NCBI RefSeq assembly: GCF_900765565.1
Contig: NZ_CAAFRZ010000019.1
Coordinates: forward strand, 1-13,075
Source of the DNA: an uncultured Dialister sp.
GTDB lineage: Bacteria; Bacillota; Negativicutes; Veillonellales; Dialisteraceae
Reading direction: 5' to 3'
DNA length: 13,075 bases
Shown here: positions 5,829 to 13,075 of the stretch, one piece after another
How positions within the stretch are numbered: position 1 is the first letter of the stretch
Layout: each line of letters starts with the position of its first letter
Notes under the pieces: model-generated
What the model was told of the DNA's origin: nothing
Databases searched by the model: none
What the model saw: only the letters and a program-made list of their open reading frames with translations
Translations under genes and position numbers: made by a program

Positions 5829-7403
5829 ATGAAGCTCTTCAAGCTGGACCATGTCAGTCTGCCCTGTGCTGTTTTCTCCATTCCCCTTTCTCTGGCGTCC
5901 TGGTATACCTGGAAGATTGACAGCATGGGGGATGCCCTGCTTCATCCGGAATACCCGCTCCTTTCTGTAGGGGATCTGAAGGTTTTATTTCTTATTTTTC
6001 TTCTTTTTCTTGTTGTACTCCCGCCCTTTGTACGGCTGCTGCTATCTTTGTCTTTCAAAAAGCAGCAAACCGTGGATGGCCATTTATTTTTTCCTGCCTT
6101 TCTGCTCATGACGCTCTGGCAGGTTCCATTTCTCCTTGCTCTCTATCCGGCGCCTGGGATGAATGATACCCTTTTTATGATGGAGAACCCTTTATACGGG
6201 GGTGTCCAGTTTCCCTGGCTCTATTCCCTGGTGTACGGATATGGAGCCTCTTTTGGGAAATCGGTGCTGGGTACCAGGGAACCGGTGATTTTCCTCCTTT
6301 CCCTGGTGCAGCTTTTTATTTATTCCTATGGTCTTACGGCCCTTGCATTCCGGATTGGAAAAAGGTATGGCCAGGTTCCGGGACTTTTTCTCTATGCCTG
6401 GTTTACGTTTTTCCCCATGGTTGGCAACTATGGCATCGCCGCTGTACGGGATGGGCTGTTTTCCCTTTCCCTTCTCTGGTGTATGGTTCTTTTTGCTGAT
6501 GGAAGCATGGAAAGCAGGAAAAAGCTTTCTATGACGGTTTGCGCTCTTCTGGGGCTTATGCTGCTTCGAAGCAATGGCGTTTTTATCTCTGCAGTCCTGG
6601 CTCTGGCTTTTTGCTTTTCTACGAAGAAATGGAAGAGGGGAACCGCCATTTTTCTCCTCTGCGCCCTGGCTGCGATTGTACCGGGCCGGTTGATTCTCTC
6701 CACCCATGGATGGCAGCCGCTCTTCCAGGAAAGTATGGCCATTCCCCTGCAGCAGATGGGGCGGGTCCTGGTGCTGGATGGGCAGCGGAGCGAGGAAACG
6801 AAGGAACTCATGGATGGGCTCCTGCCGGAAGAAAAATGGAAGAAAGGCTATTCGCCGGCTACGGTGGACTTTGTGAAATGGGATGACCATTTCAGGAGAA
6901 ATGAATTAAATGAAGAAAAGATTTCATTCCTGAAGGCCTGGCTCGATACAGGACTTAAAAATCCCCGGCTCTACGTGGAAGGATGGATGACGGAGACCTA
7001 TGCTCTCTGGAACCTGGACCCCCTGGAGCATGACGTGCAGTCCCGGTTTGGCTGGGCCTTATCCGATGAAAATACAAAGAATATGAAACCCTCGGATAAT
7101 GATATGCTGGCATTGGGGGACTTCCCCATGCCTTTGGGGCTGAAATCGTTTCTGGGAAATTATACGTTCACCGGCAGCTGCTTTATGGGAGCCGGGATTT
7201 CTCTCTGGATTACGCTTTTCCTTTGCCTTCTCTTCTATTGCGGCGGCAGGAAGAGACTGATCCCTATGGCCCTTCCCCTCTTGGCCAATACGGCTACCCT
7301 TCTTGTTTCCACTCCGGCCTCCGCTGTTTTCCGCTATTCCTTCGCCTATGTCCTTGGACTGCCCCTGCTGGTGGTAGTGTTCTTATTTGACCATGAAAAA
7401 TGA
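5829..7403 (+). CDS. Multi-pass membrane protein, DUF6020/GT-C glycosyltransferase-like, paralog 2
   Basis: 524 residues, polytopic, clearly related to the 577-residue protein upstream. Shared landmarks: LYPAPGMNDT (105-114, D113), AVRDGLF (205-211, against NVKDVFF), LLRSNG (245-250), AIPLQQMGR (304-312), VQSRFGWALSD (403-413), a late LWITL segment (459-463) and TPASAVFRY (495-503). It lacks the charged tail of paralog 1. Function is inferred the same way: a membrane glycosyltransferase-like enzyme acting on an unknown acceptor. The start is ATG 5829, but AAGGAG (5810-5815) is 13 nt away, longer than optimal, so translation may be weak. The 414-bp gap from its paralog is filled with repeats, so co-transcription is uncertain. 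Confidence 0.75.
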   Translation: MKLFKLDHVSLPCAVFSIPLSLASWYTWKIDSMGDALLHPEYPLLSVGDLKVLFLIFLLFLVVLPPFVRLLLSLSFKKQQTVDGHLFFPAFLLMTLWQVPFLLALYPAPGMNDTLFMMENPLYGGVQFPWLYSLVYGYGASFGKSVLGTREPVIFLLSLVQLFIYSYGLTALAFRIGKRYGQVPGLFLYAWFTFFPMVGNYGIAAVRDGLFSLSLLWCMVLFADGSMESRKKLSMTVCALLGLMLLRSNGVFISAVLALAFCFSTKKWKRGTAIFLLCALAAIVPGRLILSTHGWQPLFQESMAIPLQQMGRVLVLDGQRSEETKELMDGLLPEEKWKKGYSPATVDFVKWDDHFRRNELNEEKISFLKAWLDTGLKNPRLYVEGWMTETYALWNLDPLEHDVQSRFGWALSDENTKNMKPSDNDMLALGDFPMPLGLKSFLGNYTFTGSCFMGAGISLWITLFLCLLFYCGGRKRLIPMALPLLANTATLLVSTPASAVFRYSFAYVLGLPLLVVVFLFDHEK

Positions 7404-7430
7404 AGGCCTCGAAGCCTCGAAACGATGAAT

Positions 7431-7498
7431 GGGATGGAGCTGAGGCTGTGACTGCGTCACAGCCCTGGCCACAGGCCACAGCCCTGAGCTTCCATCCC
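7431..7498. repeat. Three-stem branched hairpin between genes
   Basis: The outer stem GGGATGGAGCT (7431-7441) pairs with AGCTTCCATCCC (7487-7498, one bulge). It encloses a perfect 9-bp hairpin GGCTGTGAC (7444-7452) / GTCACAGCC (7456-7464) and a smaller TGGCC/GGCCA hairpin (7466-7478). No T-run follows, so it may slow or process transcripts rather than terminate them. It is not a copy of the other two repeat families. Confidence 0.6.
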
Positions 7499-7558
7499 CG
7501 TACATCCTATTGTGACTCAATCTCATTCACACCGTGTTAACGTACAAGGAGCAGTCCT

Positions 7559-10438
7559 ATGAATCCTACTGAAAACAAAGCCCAGTACGATGCCATCCAT
7601 TCCGACGGTCCTACCCTGGTCATTGCGGGCCCCGGAACCGGTAAGACCTATACCATTATCCAGCGGGTGCTGTACCTGATACGGGATAAGAAGGTGCGGC
7701 CTGAGCAGATTATGGTGGTCACCTATACGGTCAAGGCGTCGAAGGAACTGATTACCCGGCTCACCAATGAGCTATCGAAGCAGGGCATCGAGGTGAATCT
7801 CCATGAAATGTATATTGGAACCTTCCACCATATCTGCCGGAGGCTGCTGAAGGAATTCAGGGAATATACGAGGCTGGAAAGAAATTTTATAGAGACTGAC
7901 CAGTTCGAGCAGCAGTACCTGGTGTATGAAAACCTGGGGGACTTTGAGAAAATCCCGGGATTTGATAATGTGGTGCCCTCTTCCTATCTGAACCGAAGCA
8001 CGGGAATGGAAGTCACTATTTCTCCCTGGAAGCGGTGCAAGAAGATCTGCGAATATGTGAACCGGCTCTCGGAGGAGCTGGTGAACCCGGAAGAAATGGT
8101 GCGGGAAAAGGACAGCCTCATCCGGGCCTTGGGGTGGATGATGATCCGCTACCGGAAACTGGCGAAGGAAAAGAATTTCCTTGATTTCACAGGACTCCAG
8201 ACAGAAGCGTACTATATCCTTTCGGAAAAAGAGCAGGTCCGGAAAGAGGCGGCCCGGCGCATCCGGTACATCCTGGTGGATGAATACCAGGATACCAATT
8301 ACATCCAGGAGAGGCTGGTGCAGCTCCTGGGCGGGGGAAAGGGAAATATCTTCGTCGTCGGTGACGATGACCAGAGTATTTATCGGTTCCGGGGTGCTAC
8401 GGTGGCCAATATACTCCGATTTCCGGACCATTTTGGCGGCAAATGCTGTGTGGTTACGCTGAACCGGAATTATCGGTCCAACCAGGGCATTATTACGTTC
8501 TGTATGAAATGGATGGCCCAGCCCTCCTGGTTCAGCTGGGAAAGGAAGGGGAAACTCTATCGATACCGGAAGGGCAAAGTCCTTTCCGCCTCCGGAGAAG
8601 CAGCCATGCCTACGGTGGTACGGATTACGGCAGCTAATAATGAGCCCCGCTATGAGAAACGGGTCTGTGATTTTGTGGAGAATCTCAAGAAGGAAGGATG
8701 CATTACTGACTATAACCAGGTGGCCTTTCTCTTTGATTCTGTGAAAGGGGACAATTCCATCCGTCTCCAGTATGCGCTGAAACAGCGGGGAATCCCTGTC
8801 TATGCGCCGCGGTCCGGCTATTTCTTTAAGCGGAAAGAGGTGGCCTGGTTTCTGGGTTCTCTCCTGTATCTGTTTCCCAAAGTACAGAAGGCTTTGGAAA
8901 AATCCAGGGAACTGGGGGAGACCGAAGGCATCGGCGGTGCCTATCGCCAGTTCCTGATCATGGCGGAAACTATGATGAAGGACCATACAGAATTGAAGCA
9001 GTGGTTGGATGGGGAAAAGAAGAAACTTGATTCCTCCGGCCGCCTTACCTCGAACCTGCTGCCCCTGGCATACCGTATCCTGTCCATGGAACCTTTTTCT
9101 TCCTTCATAGATAAAGCGGCGGAAGGGGAATGCGGGGAAGCGAGGAACCTGTCCACCATCACCCGCCTCATCAGCCGGTTTGACTGCTTTATTGAAGAAA
9201 ATCACGGCTACGGCAAGGAAACGGTGAATGATATCATTATATTCTTTTCCCGCTACCTCCGGCTCTGGTATGAAAATGGGGTGGGAGAATATGAGGACGA
9301 GGAAGCCTACGCACCGCCTGGACAGGTTTCTTTCCTGAATATTCACCAGTCTAAGGGACTGGAATACCCCGTGGTTATTGCAGCTTCCCTGGACGAATAT
9401 CCCCGGGGTGAGGATACCCTCATCGCCCGGGTGGTGGAGAAAATGACGGGACGCCAATCTTATGAACCCTATGGGGATATCCGGGATTTTGATTTTCGCC
9501 GGAAATACTACACCGCCTTTTCCCGGGCAGAATCGCTGCTTGTCCTGGCCTGTGACCGGAAGCCGGGGCAGTCACCATCCCGGGTCTTTGAGAAACCCCT
9601 GGACAGTGTCCCTGAATTCGATGCGCCGGGCCTTGATTTCAAAGACCTTTCTTTCGAGCCGGTAACGGCGGGCCGCTTCAAACCCCGCTTCTCCTTCACC
9701 TCCCAGGTGGCACTCTATGAGGAATGTCCCCTGAAATATAAGCTGAATAAGATTTACCGCTTCGCTTCTCCCCGGGGCCTGTCCCTTCTCTACGGTACCC
9801 TTGTGCATGAAGTAATTGAAGATATTCACCGGGCAGTCATCCGCAAGGAAATGGATAAACTGGTGCCGGCCATTATCTATGCCTGGATGATGGCGGACTA
9901 CAATGCCCTGTCAAAGACAGAAAATACCTGGCTTTCCAGAAGTGACCTGGACCGGGCTTTCCAGGAAATCCTGGGCTACGTGTCCTATCGGCAGGGAGAC
10001 TGGTCCATGGTGAAGGAAGCAGAATATCCGCTGGAACTGGTGAAGGATCGTTACATTATGGATGGCACCATCGACCTTCTGCAGGACAAGGAAGGAAAAA
10101 CGGATATCATTGATTTCAAGACAGGCCACCGTCCCAAAGAGGGAAGTTCCCTCCTTGAGCGATATGCAGGACAGCTCCGGGTCTATGCGTACCTGGTGGA
10201 ACAGAAAATGGGAGCCCCCGTGGGCCGGCTTCTCCTGTATTTCACGGGGGAGGAAGACCGGCCAATCTATGAAGTGGACAGCAACCCCGAACTGGTGGAG
10301 GAACGGATAGAAGCCTTCGACCGGACGGCGGAACGGATTATGGCAGAAGACTTCAATCACCGGGTAAAAAGAAAAGGCCCGGCGCTCCCAGAGGCCTGCC
10401 GTTCCTGTCAGTGGAAGTATTATTGCTGGAAGGAATAA
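7559..10438 (+). CDS. UvrD/Rep-family helicase fused to an Fe-S PD-(D/E)XK nuclease
   Basis: 959-residue cytoplasmic superfamily 1A helicase-nuclease. Helicase motifs in order: Q9; Walker A AGPGTGKT (23-30); Walker B LVDEYQDTN (239-247); motif III GDDDQSIYRFRGA (268-280); motif IV NRNYRS (302-307); motif V NIHQSKGLEYPVV (594-606); motif VI YYTAFSRAE (650-658, arginine finger R656). The C-terminal RecB-type nuclease has GTLVHE (H750), GTID (D839), IDFKTG (D852, K854) and QLRVY (Q872, Y876). Cysteines C723 plus C947, C950 and C956 (C-x2-C-x5-C) match the 4Fe-4S clasp of AddB and Cas4. ATPase, helicase and nuclease sites thus all look intact. Expected role: unwinding and resecting DNA ends in repair, or degrading foreign DNA. 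AddA and AddB are each longer and work as a pair; no partner is next door. AAGGAG (7546-7551) lies 7 nt before the ATG. Single-gene unit ending before copy C of the large repeat. Confidence 0.92.
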   Translation: MNPTENKAQYDAIHSDGPTLVIAGPGTGKTYTIIQRVLYLIRDKKVRPEQIMVVTYTVKASKELITRLTNELSKQGIEVNLHEMYIGTFHHICRRLLKEFREYTRLERNFIETDQFEQQYLVYENLGDFEKIPGFDNVVPSSYLNRSTGMEVTISPWKRCKKICEYVNRLSEELVNPEEMVREKDSLIRALGWMMIRYRKLAKEKNFLDFTGLQTEAYYILSEKEQVRKEAARRIRYILVDEYQDTNYIQERLVQLLGGGKGNIFVVGDDDQSIYRFRGATVANILRFPDHFGGKCCVVTLNRNYRSNQGIITFCMKWMAQPSWFSWERKGKLYRYRKGKVLSASGEAAMPTVVRITAANNEPRYEKRVCDFVENLKKEGCITDYNQVAFLFDSVKGDNSIRLQYALKQRGIPVYAPRSGYFFKRKEVAWFLGSLLYLFPKVQKALEKSRELGETEGIGGAYRQFLIMAETMMKDHTELKQWLDGEKKKLDSSGRLTSNLLPLAYRILSMEPFSSFIDKAAEGECGEARNLSTITRLISRFDCFIEENHGYGKETVNDIIIFFSRYLRLWYENGVGEYEDEEAYAPPGQVSFLNIHQSKGLEYPVVIAASLDEYPRGEDTLIARVVEKMTGRQSYEPYGDIRDFDFRRKYYTAFSRAESLLVLACDRKPGQSPSRVFEKPLDSVPEFDAPGLDFKDLSFEPVTAGRFKPRFSFTSQVALYEECPLKYKLNKIYRFASPRGLSLLYGTLVHEVIEDIHRAVIRKEMDKLVPAIIYAWMMADYNALSKTENTWLSRSDLDRAFQEILGYVSYRQGDWSMVKEAEYPLELVKDRYIMDGTIDLLQDKEGKTDIIDFKTGHRPKEGSSLLERYAGQLRVYAYLVEQKMGAPVGRLLLYFTGEEDRPIYEVDSNPELVEERIEAFDRTAERIMAEDFNHRVKRKGPALPEACRSCQWKYYCWKE

Positions 10439-10478
10439 GGAGCCTTCGGCTTGAGTCGTGTATAACGGGGCGCTCCAA

Positions 10479-10692
10479 GCGTGTGGATGGGGCTAAAGGT
10501 GGTGGGTTGGCATCGCTGCGCTTGCCAACCGGGTTATAGCTTCAACATCGCTTCGCTCATTGAAGCGGGGGCATAAGGTGGGTTGGCCGCCTTCGGCGGC
10601 TATTGTACCTTACGCCCCCGGTGCGAAGCACCCACAACCCGGTGAACGAGCGCAGCGACGTTCACCCACCACCTTTAGCCCCATTCACACAC
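10479..10692. repeat. Large structured repeat, copy C
   Basis: The inverted ends are longest in this copy: GGGGCTAAAGGTGGTGGGT on the left has a near-exact complement before the right boundary. Inside are GGTTGGCA/TGCCAACC, CTTCAA/TTGAAG, GGGGGCATAAGGT with ACCTTACGCCCCC (one mismatch), GCCGCC/GGCGGC, GGTGC-GAA-GCACC and GGTGAAC/GTTCACC. Compared with copy B the small hairpin GGCGC/GCGCC has become GGTGC/GCACC, with both sides changed. It sits between the helicase-nuclease stop codon and the shared terminator. Confidence 0.85.
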
Positions 10693-10721
10693 CTGGGGAT
10701 ATGCTCCTGTTATATGGCAAT

Positions 10722-10751
10722 AAAAAAATCCCGCGTTACGCGGGATTTTTT
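10722..10751. terminator. Bidirectional intrinsic terminator
   Basis: ATCCCGCG (10728-10735) pairs with CGCGGGAT (10739-10746) around a TTA loop. Seven A residues (10722-10728) lie on one side and six T residues (10746-10751) on the other. It terminates both convergent genes, the helicase-nuclease (plus) and CstA (minus), whose stop codon lies just beyond it. Confidence 0.92.
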
Positions 10752-10761
10752 ATTGCTTACT

Positions 10762-12231
10762 TCAGATATTTCCATCAACTGCAGAATCAGCAGCGTTGTC
10801 GCATTCTCTTTCTGCATCTCTCTTGAACACTGTCTTTTTCAGGAACAGGGCGAGGCAGACGAAACCAAAGATAATGCCGGCAGGATAGGTGATGGAAGGA
10901 TCCATCTGGAGGCCTTCTTTAGCCTGCAGGATATAGGTGAATGTGACGATGGACATGAAGGTGGCCGGGATGCAGGCAACGAGCCATGCATAACGGTTAA
11001 CGCACTGATGGTAGAGGTAAACGGAACCGGTCCAGAGGACAATCATAGCCAGAGTCTGGTTTGTCCAGGAGAAGTAGCGCCATACGATGTTGAAATCAAT
11101 CTGGGAAAGCAGTCCGCCGATGGCGAGAAGGGGAATGGCGAGGGAAAGACGTTTTGTCATACCCTTCTGGTCAACCTTGAACCAGTCGGCCAGTGTCAGA
11201 CGGGCAGCACGGAAAGCGGTGTCGCCGGAAGTGATGGGGCAGGCAATAACGCCGAGCATGGCAAGGATTGCACCGATACCGGTACCCATGTAGCCCACGC
11301 AGATATCGTATACTGCACCGCCAGGGCCGCCTGCTTTGAGGACAGCCTGCAGTCCGCCGGTACCATCAAAGAATGTTACACCCGCAGCAGCCCAGATGAG
11401 GCAGATGACGCCTTCTGCAACCATGGCGCCGTAGAATACGGGACGGCCGAGCCGTTCATCCTTCAGGCAGCGAGCCATGATGGGGGACTGGGTGGAATGG
11501 AATCCGGAAATAGCGCCACAGGCTACAGTGATGAACATGAGCGGCCAGATGGGGAGCTTGTTATCTCCAGGATACAGGTTTGCCAGAACCATTTCCGGCA
11601 TGGTGTGTCCGCCTACACCCATCAGCATACCGCCGGCAATGCCAAGAGCCATGATGATGAGGCAGATACCGAAGATCGGATAGAACCGGGCAATAATCTT
11701 ATCGACAGGAAGAAGGGTTGCCAGGAAATAATAAGCAAGAACCACGATGAGCCAGGGAAGAACCTGCCAGCCGGTAAGCTTTGCCAGAAGCATGGCCGGG
11801 CCTGTCATGAATACGGTACCTACGAGGACCAGAAGGATGACAGAGAAGAAACGCATAATGGTGAGCATGGTATGACCCATGTGGCAGCCAACGATTTCAG
11901 AAATACTGTGTCCGTCTTCCCGGATGGACATCATACCGGAGAGGTAGTCATGTACGCCGCCGGCAAAAATGGTACCGAGGACGATCCACAGATACACGGA
12001 AGGACCCCAGAGGGCGCCGCCGAGGGCACCGAAGATCGGTCCGAGACCGGCAATATTCAAAAGCTGGATCAGAAATACCTTCCAGGTAGGAAGGGGCATG
12101 TAATCGACACCATCGTTACGGAGGAGGGCCGGAGTTTTACGGTCCGTCGGTCCAAAGAGGTGGTCTACGAAACTGCCGTAGATGAAATACCCTGCAATCA
12201 GTGCAGCCAGGGCAAGAAGAAATGTAGTCAA
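10762..12231 (-). CDS. cstA: CstA-family transporter (carbon starvation protein A), short form
   Basis: 489-residue inner-membrane protein with roughly a dozen hydrophobic segments. CstA-family signatures: NIAGLGPIFGALGG (59-72), AGGVHDYLSGMMSIREDG (90-107), GAISGFHSTQSPIMAR (239-254), CPITSGDTAFRAAR (331-344) and WRYFSWTNQ (374-382). E. coli CstA and BtsT are about 700 residues; this is the shorter form without their extended C-terminal part. Family members import pyruvate or have been linked to peptide uptake during carbon limitation; the substrate here is not determinable. The start is TTG at 12231 (minus strand), chosen because a perfect AAGGAGG (12239-12245) lies 7 nt before it and no ATG is available there. 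It is a single-gene unit convergent with the helicase-nuclease. A weak TATAGT -10 lies on the minus strand at 12371-12376. Confidence 0.93.
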   Translation of the reverse strand: MTTFLLALAALIAGYFIYGSFVDHLFGPTDRKTPALLRNDGVDYMPLPTWKVFLIQLLNIAGLGPIFGALGGALWGPSVYLWIVLGTIFAGGVHDYLSGMMSIREDGHSISEIVGCHMGHTMLTIMRFFSVILLVLVGTVFMTGPAMLLAKLTGWQVLPWLIVVLAYYFLATLLPVDKIIARFYPIFGICLIIMALGIAGGMLMGVGGHTMPEMVLANLYPGDNKLPIWPLMFITVACGAISGFHSTQSPIMARCLKDERLGRPVFYGAMVAEGVICLIWAAAGVTFFDGTGGLQAVLKAGGPGGAVYDICVGYMGTGIGAILAMLGVIACPITSGDTAFRAARLTLADWFKVDQKGMTKRLSLAIPLLAIGGLLSQIDFNIVWRYFSWTNQTLAMIVLWTGSVYLYHQCVNRYAWLVACIPATFMSIVTFTYILQAKEGLQMDPSITYPAGIIFGFVCLALFLKKTVFKRDAERECDNAADSAVDGNI

Positions 12232-12245
12232 GGCAATGCCTCCTT

Positions 12246-12600
12246 AAAAAATAACCAATACATACTGTCGGGTTCCTGAGCATTCCACAGGGCCAGGCCC
12301 GTTGATATCAGAAAAAACAATCGTCCTTCCTTTATACCTGTCCTATGGAATCCATCTCCCTTCACTGCTTACTATAAATGCATTTACGTCATGCATGGGA
12401 AGCCGTATAAGTGAAATGCATAACCTATACGATTTACTTCTCATCGCTTGCTGTGTACGCATAATAGAATACTATTTGACCATGGATTCGTCAATAGCGT
12501 AAACGGATTACTTTTATGAGTATGCTATTTAGCACAAGAGACAGCCTTATTCAAATACAAAAAAGTAATGTTGACCGGGGACACCGATGAGATTCAATCA
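12246..12600. other. Region upstream of CstA: no gene, several inverted or repeated short motifs
   Basis: No coding frame here has a ribosome binding site or recognisable content. ATGCAT occurs three times (12378-12383, 12391-12396, 12416-12421). Two of these flank the weak minus-strand -10 TATAGT (12371-12376) on its upstream side. CTATTTGAC and GTCAATAG (12473-12498) form an imperfect inverted repeat with a 9-nt centre. These are candidate regulator sites for CstA; the promoter itself is not convincing. Confidence 0.4.
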
Positions 12601-12603
12601 TAG

Positions 12604-12643
12604 GACAAAAACATTGTCTTGGGGGCTCGGATTTCTATATAAT
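12604..12643 (+). promoter_or_regulatory. Isolated promoter overlapped by an operator-like palindrome
   Basis: TTGTCT (12614-12619), an 18-bp spacer and a perfect TATAAT (12638-12643) give a good sigma-A promoter directed to the right. GACAA-N5-TTGTC (12604-12618), a perfect inverted repeat, covers the -35, as a repressor site would. No convincing gene follows inside the window. A 14-codon frame from ATG 12720, preceded only by GGGG, ends at the start of the repeat at 12757. Confidence 0.5.
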
Positions 12644-12756
12644 ACATATATATAAAACGGAAATCAGTGGCGCTGTTTTTAGCAGCGTATACTATATGGC
12701 ATATAAAATAGGGGCTTATATGTATATAGATAAATTCTTTAACATAAGCGGACAAA

Positions 12757-12925
12757 GTGGCTAAAGTGGCTGATGTGACTCAAGTGACCAAAGGGGGGAA
12801 TGGGCTTCATCCATGAGGGCTGCGTCTTTGGCGCAGGTTGTATTATGGCCTGTGGTCATCCGAAGGGGGCTTCCAACGTTAGAAGCCCTCATCTGGTCAC
12901 ACCAGTCTTAGTCACACTCTTACAG
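12757..12925. repeat. Branched hairpin element starting with the GTGGCT motif
   Basis: The outer arms GTGACT (12775-12780) / AGTCAC (12910-12915) and GTGACC (12784-12789) / GGTCAC (12895-12900) enclose the hairpins CTGCG (12820-12824) / CGCAG (12832-12836) and GGGCTTC (12867-12873) / GAAGCCC (12882-12888). The leading AGTGGCTAAAGTGGCTGATG recalls the start of the family 2 repeats, so it may be a larger relative. No open frame is supported. Confidence 0.5.
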
Positions 12926-13000
12926 CAAAGCCCTGGGATTAATACGCAGCAATGTTATGGAAGCGCTGATTAATTCGCAGAGTCAGGTTTCATAAGGATT

Positions 13001-13075
13001 TTTATGCACTGCTTCGTCATAACTCTCCTTAAATAGCTCGCTATTCGCGTCGAGTTATTCCTCGCATTGCATAAA
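13001..13075. repeat. Nested perfect-arm palindrome at the window end
   Basis: Three perfect arms are nested on one axis: TTTATGCA (13001-13008) / TGCATAAA (13068-13075), ATAACTC (13019-13025) / GAGTTAT (13052-13058) and AATAGC (13032-13037) / GCTATT (13040-13045). Asymmetric GC-containing stretches lie between them. The outer arm runs to the last base given, so the element may extend further. A REP-type palindrome or a site recognised by a recombinase are both possible. Confidence 0.6.

Noticed and set aside
7772..9457. Minus-strand open frame (561 codons) opposite the helicase
   Set aside because: It is the complement of a gene with every helicase motif intact; the His/Phe/Leu-rich translation shows no domain.
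10603..12279. Long plus-strand open frame (558 codons) opposite CstA
   Set aside because: It starts inside the large repeat, has a low-complexity hydrophilic translation rich in Gly, Asp, Glu and His, and is wholly antisense to a conserved CstA gene with a good ribosome site. It is a shadow frame.
12302..12502. 66-codon frame upstream of CstA
   Set aside because: It has no ribosome site or recognisable content and overlaps the ATGCAT sites and the inverted repeat.

Overview
This is a chromosomal stretch from an anaerobic, low-GC-lineage (Firmicutes-type) bacterium. The signs are a T-box leader, AGGAGG-type ribosome binding sites, a TTG start codon and near-consensus sigma-A promoters. Base composition looks close to 50% GC and the gene set (amino-acid symporter, CstA, a non-HemE URO-D protein) would suit a gut Negativicutes member such as Dialister or Megasphaera. 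That placement is inference; nothing in the window proves it.

Layout. 1-90: two degenerate 21-bp direct repeats, possibly the end of an IS21-like element. 113-1778: a strong promoter, a T-box riboswitch with its terminator, and a DAACS-family Na+/amino-acid symporter. 1829-2278: a short hairpin repeat, a bidirectional terminator and copy A of a large structured repeat. 2297-3307 (minus strand): a URO-D superfamily protein that is not HemE. 3388-3594: copy B of the large repeat. 3681-5414 and 5829-7403: two paralogous multi-pass membrane proteins resembling DUF6020/GT-C glycosyltransferases, separated by about 410 bp of hairpin repeats that also hold a possible 26-codon cationic peptide ORF. 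7559-10438: a single-chain UvrD/Rep-type helicase fused to an AddB/Cas4-like iron-sulfur PD-(D/E)XK nuclease. 10479-10692: copy C of the large repeat, then a bidirectional terminator. 10762-12231 (minus strand): a short CstA-family transporter. 12246-13075: no convincing gene, but an isolated promoter overlapped by an operator-like palindrome, other inverted repeats, a branched hairpin element and a nested palindrome at the window edge.

The genes do not form one pathway. The apparent transcription units are mostly single genes, each bounded by repeats or terminators. Two import-related functions (symporter and CstA) suggest amino-acid or peptide/pyruvate scavenging. The symporter is the only gene with a visible sensing device: its transcription should rise when a particular tRNA is uncharged. 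The best reading of the specifier is UGC (Cys), but the 3'-end-binding bulge does not fit tRNA-Cys.

The least ordinary signal is the roughly 210-bp multi-helix repeat present three times. Its copies keep pairing while changing sequence and it has internal two-fold symmetry. The second is the one-polypeptide helicase-nuclease. No CRISPR array, rRNA, tRNA, transposase gene or recognisable defence operon was found.
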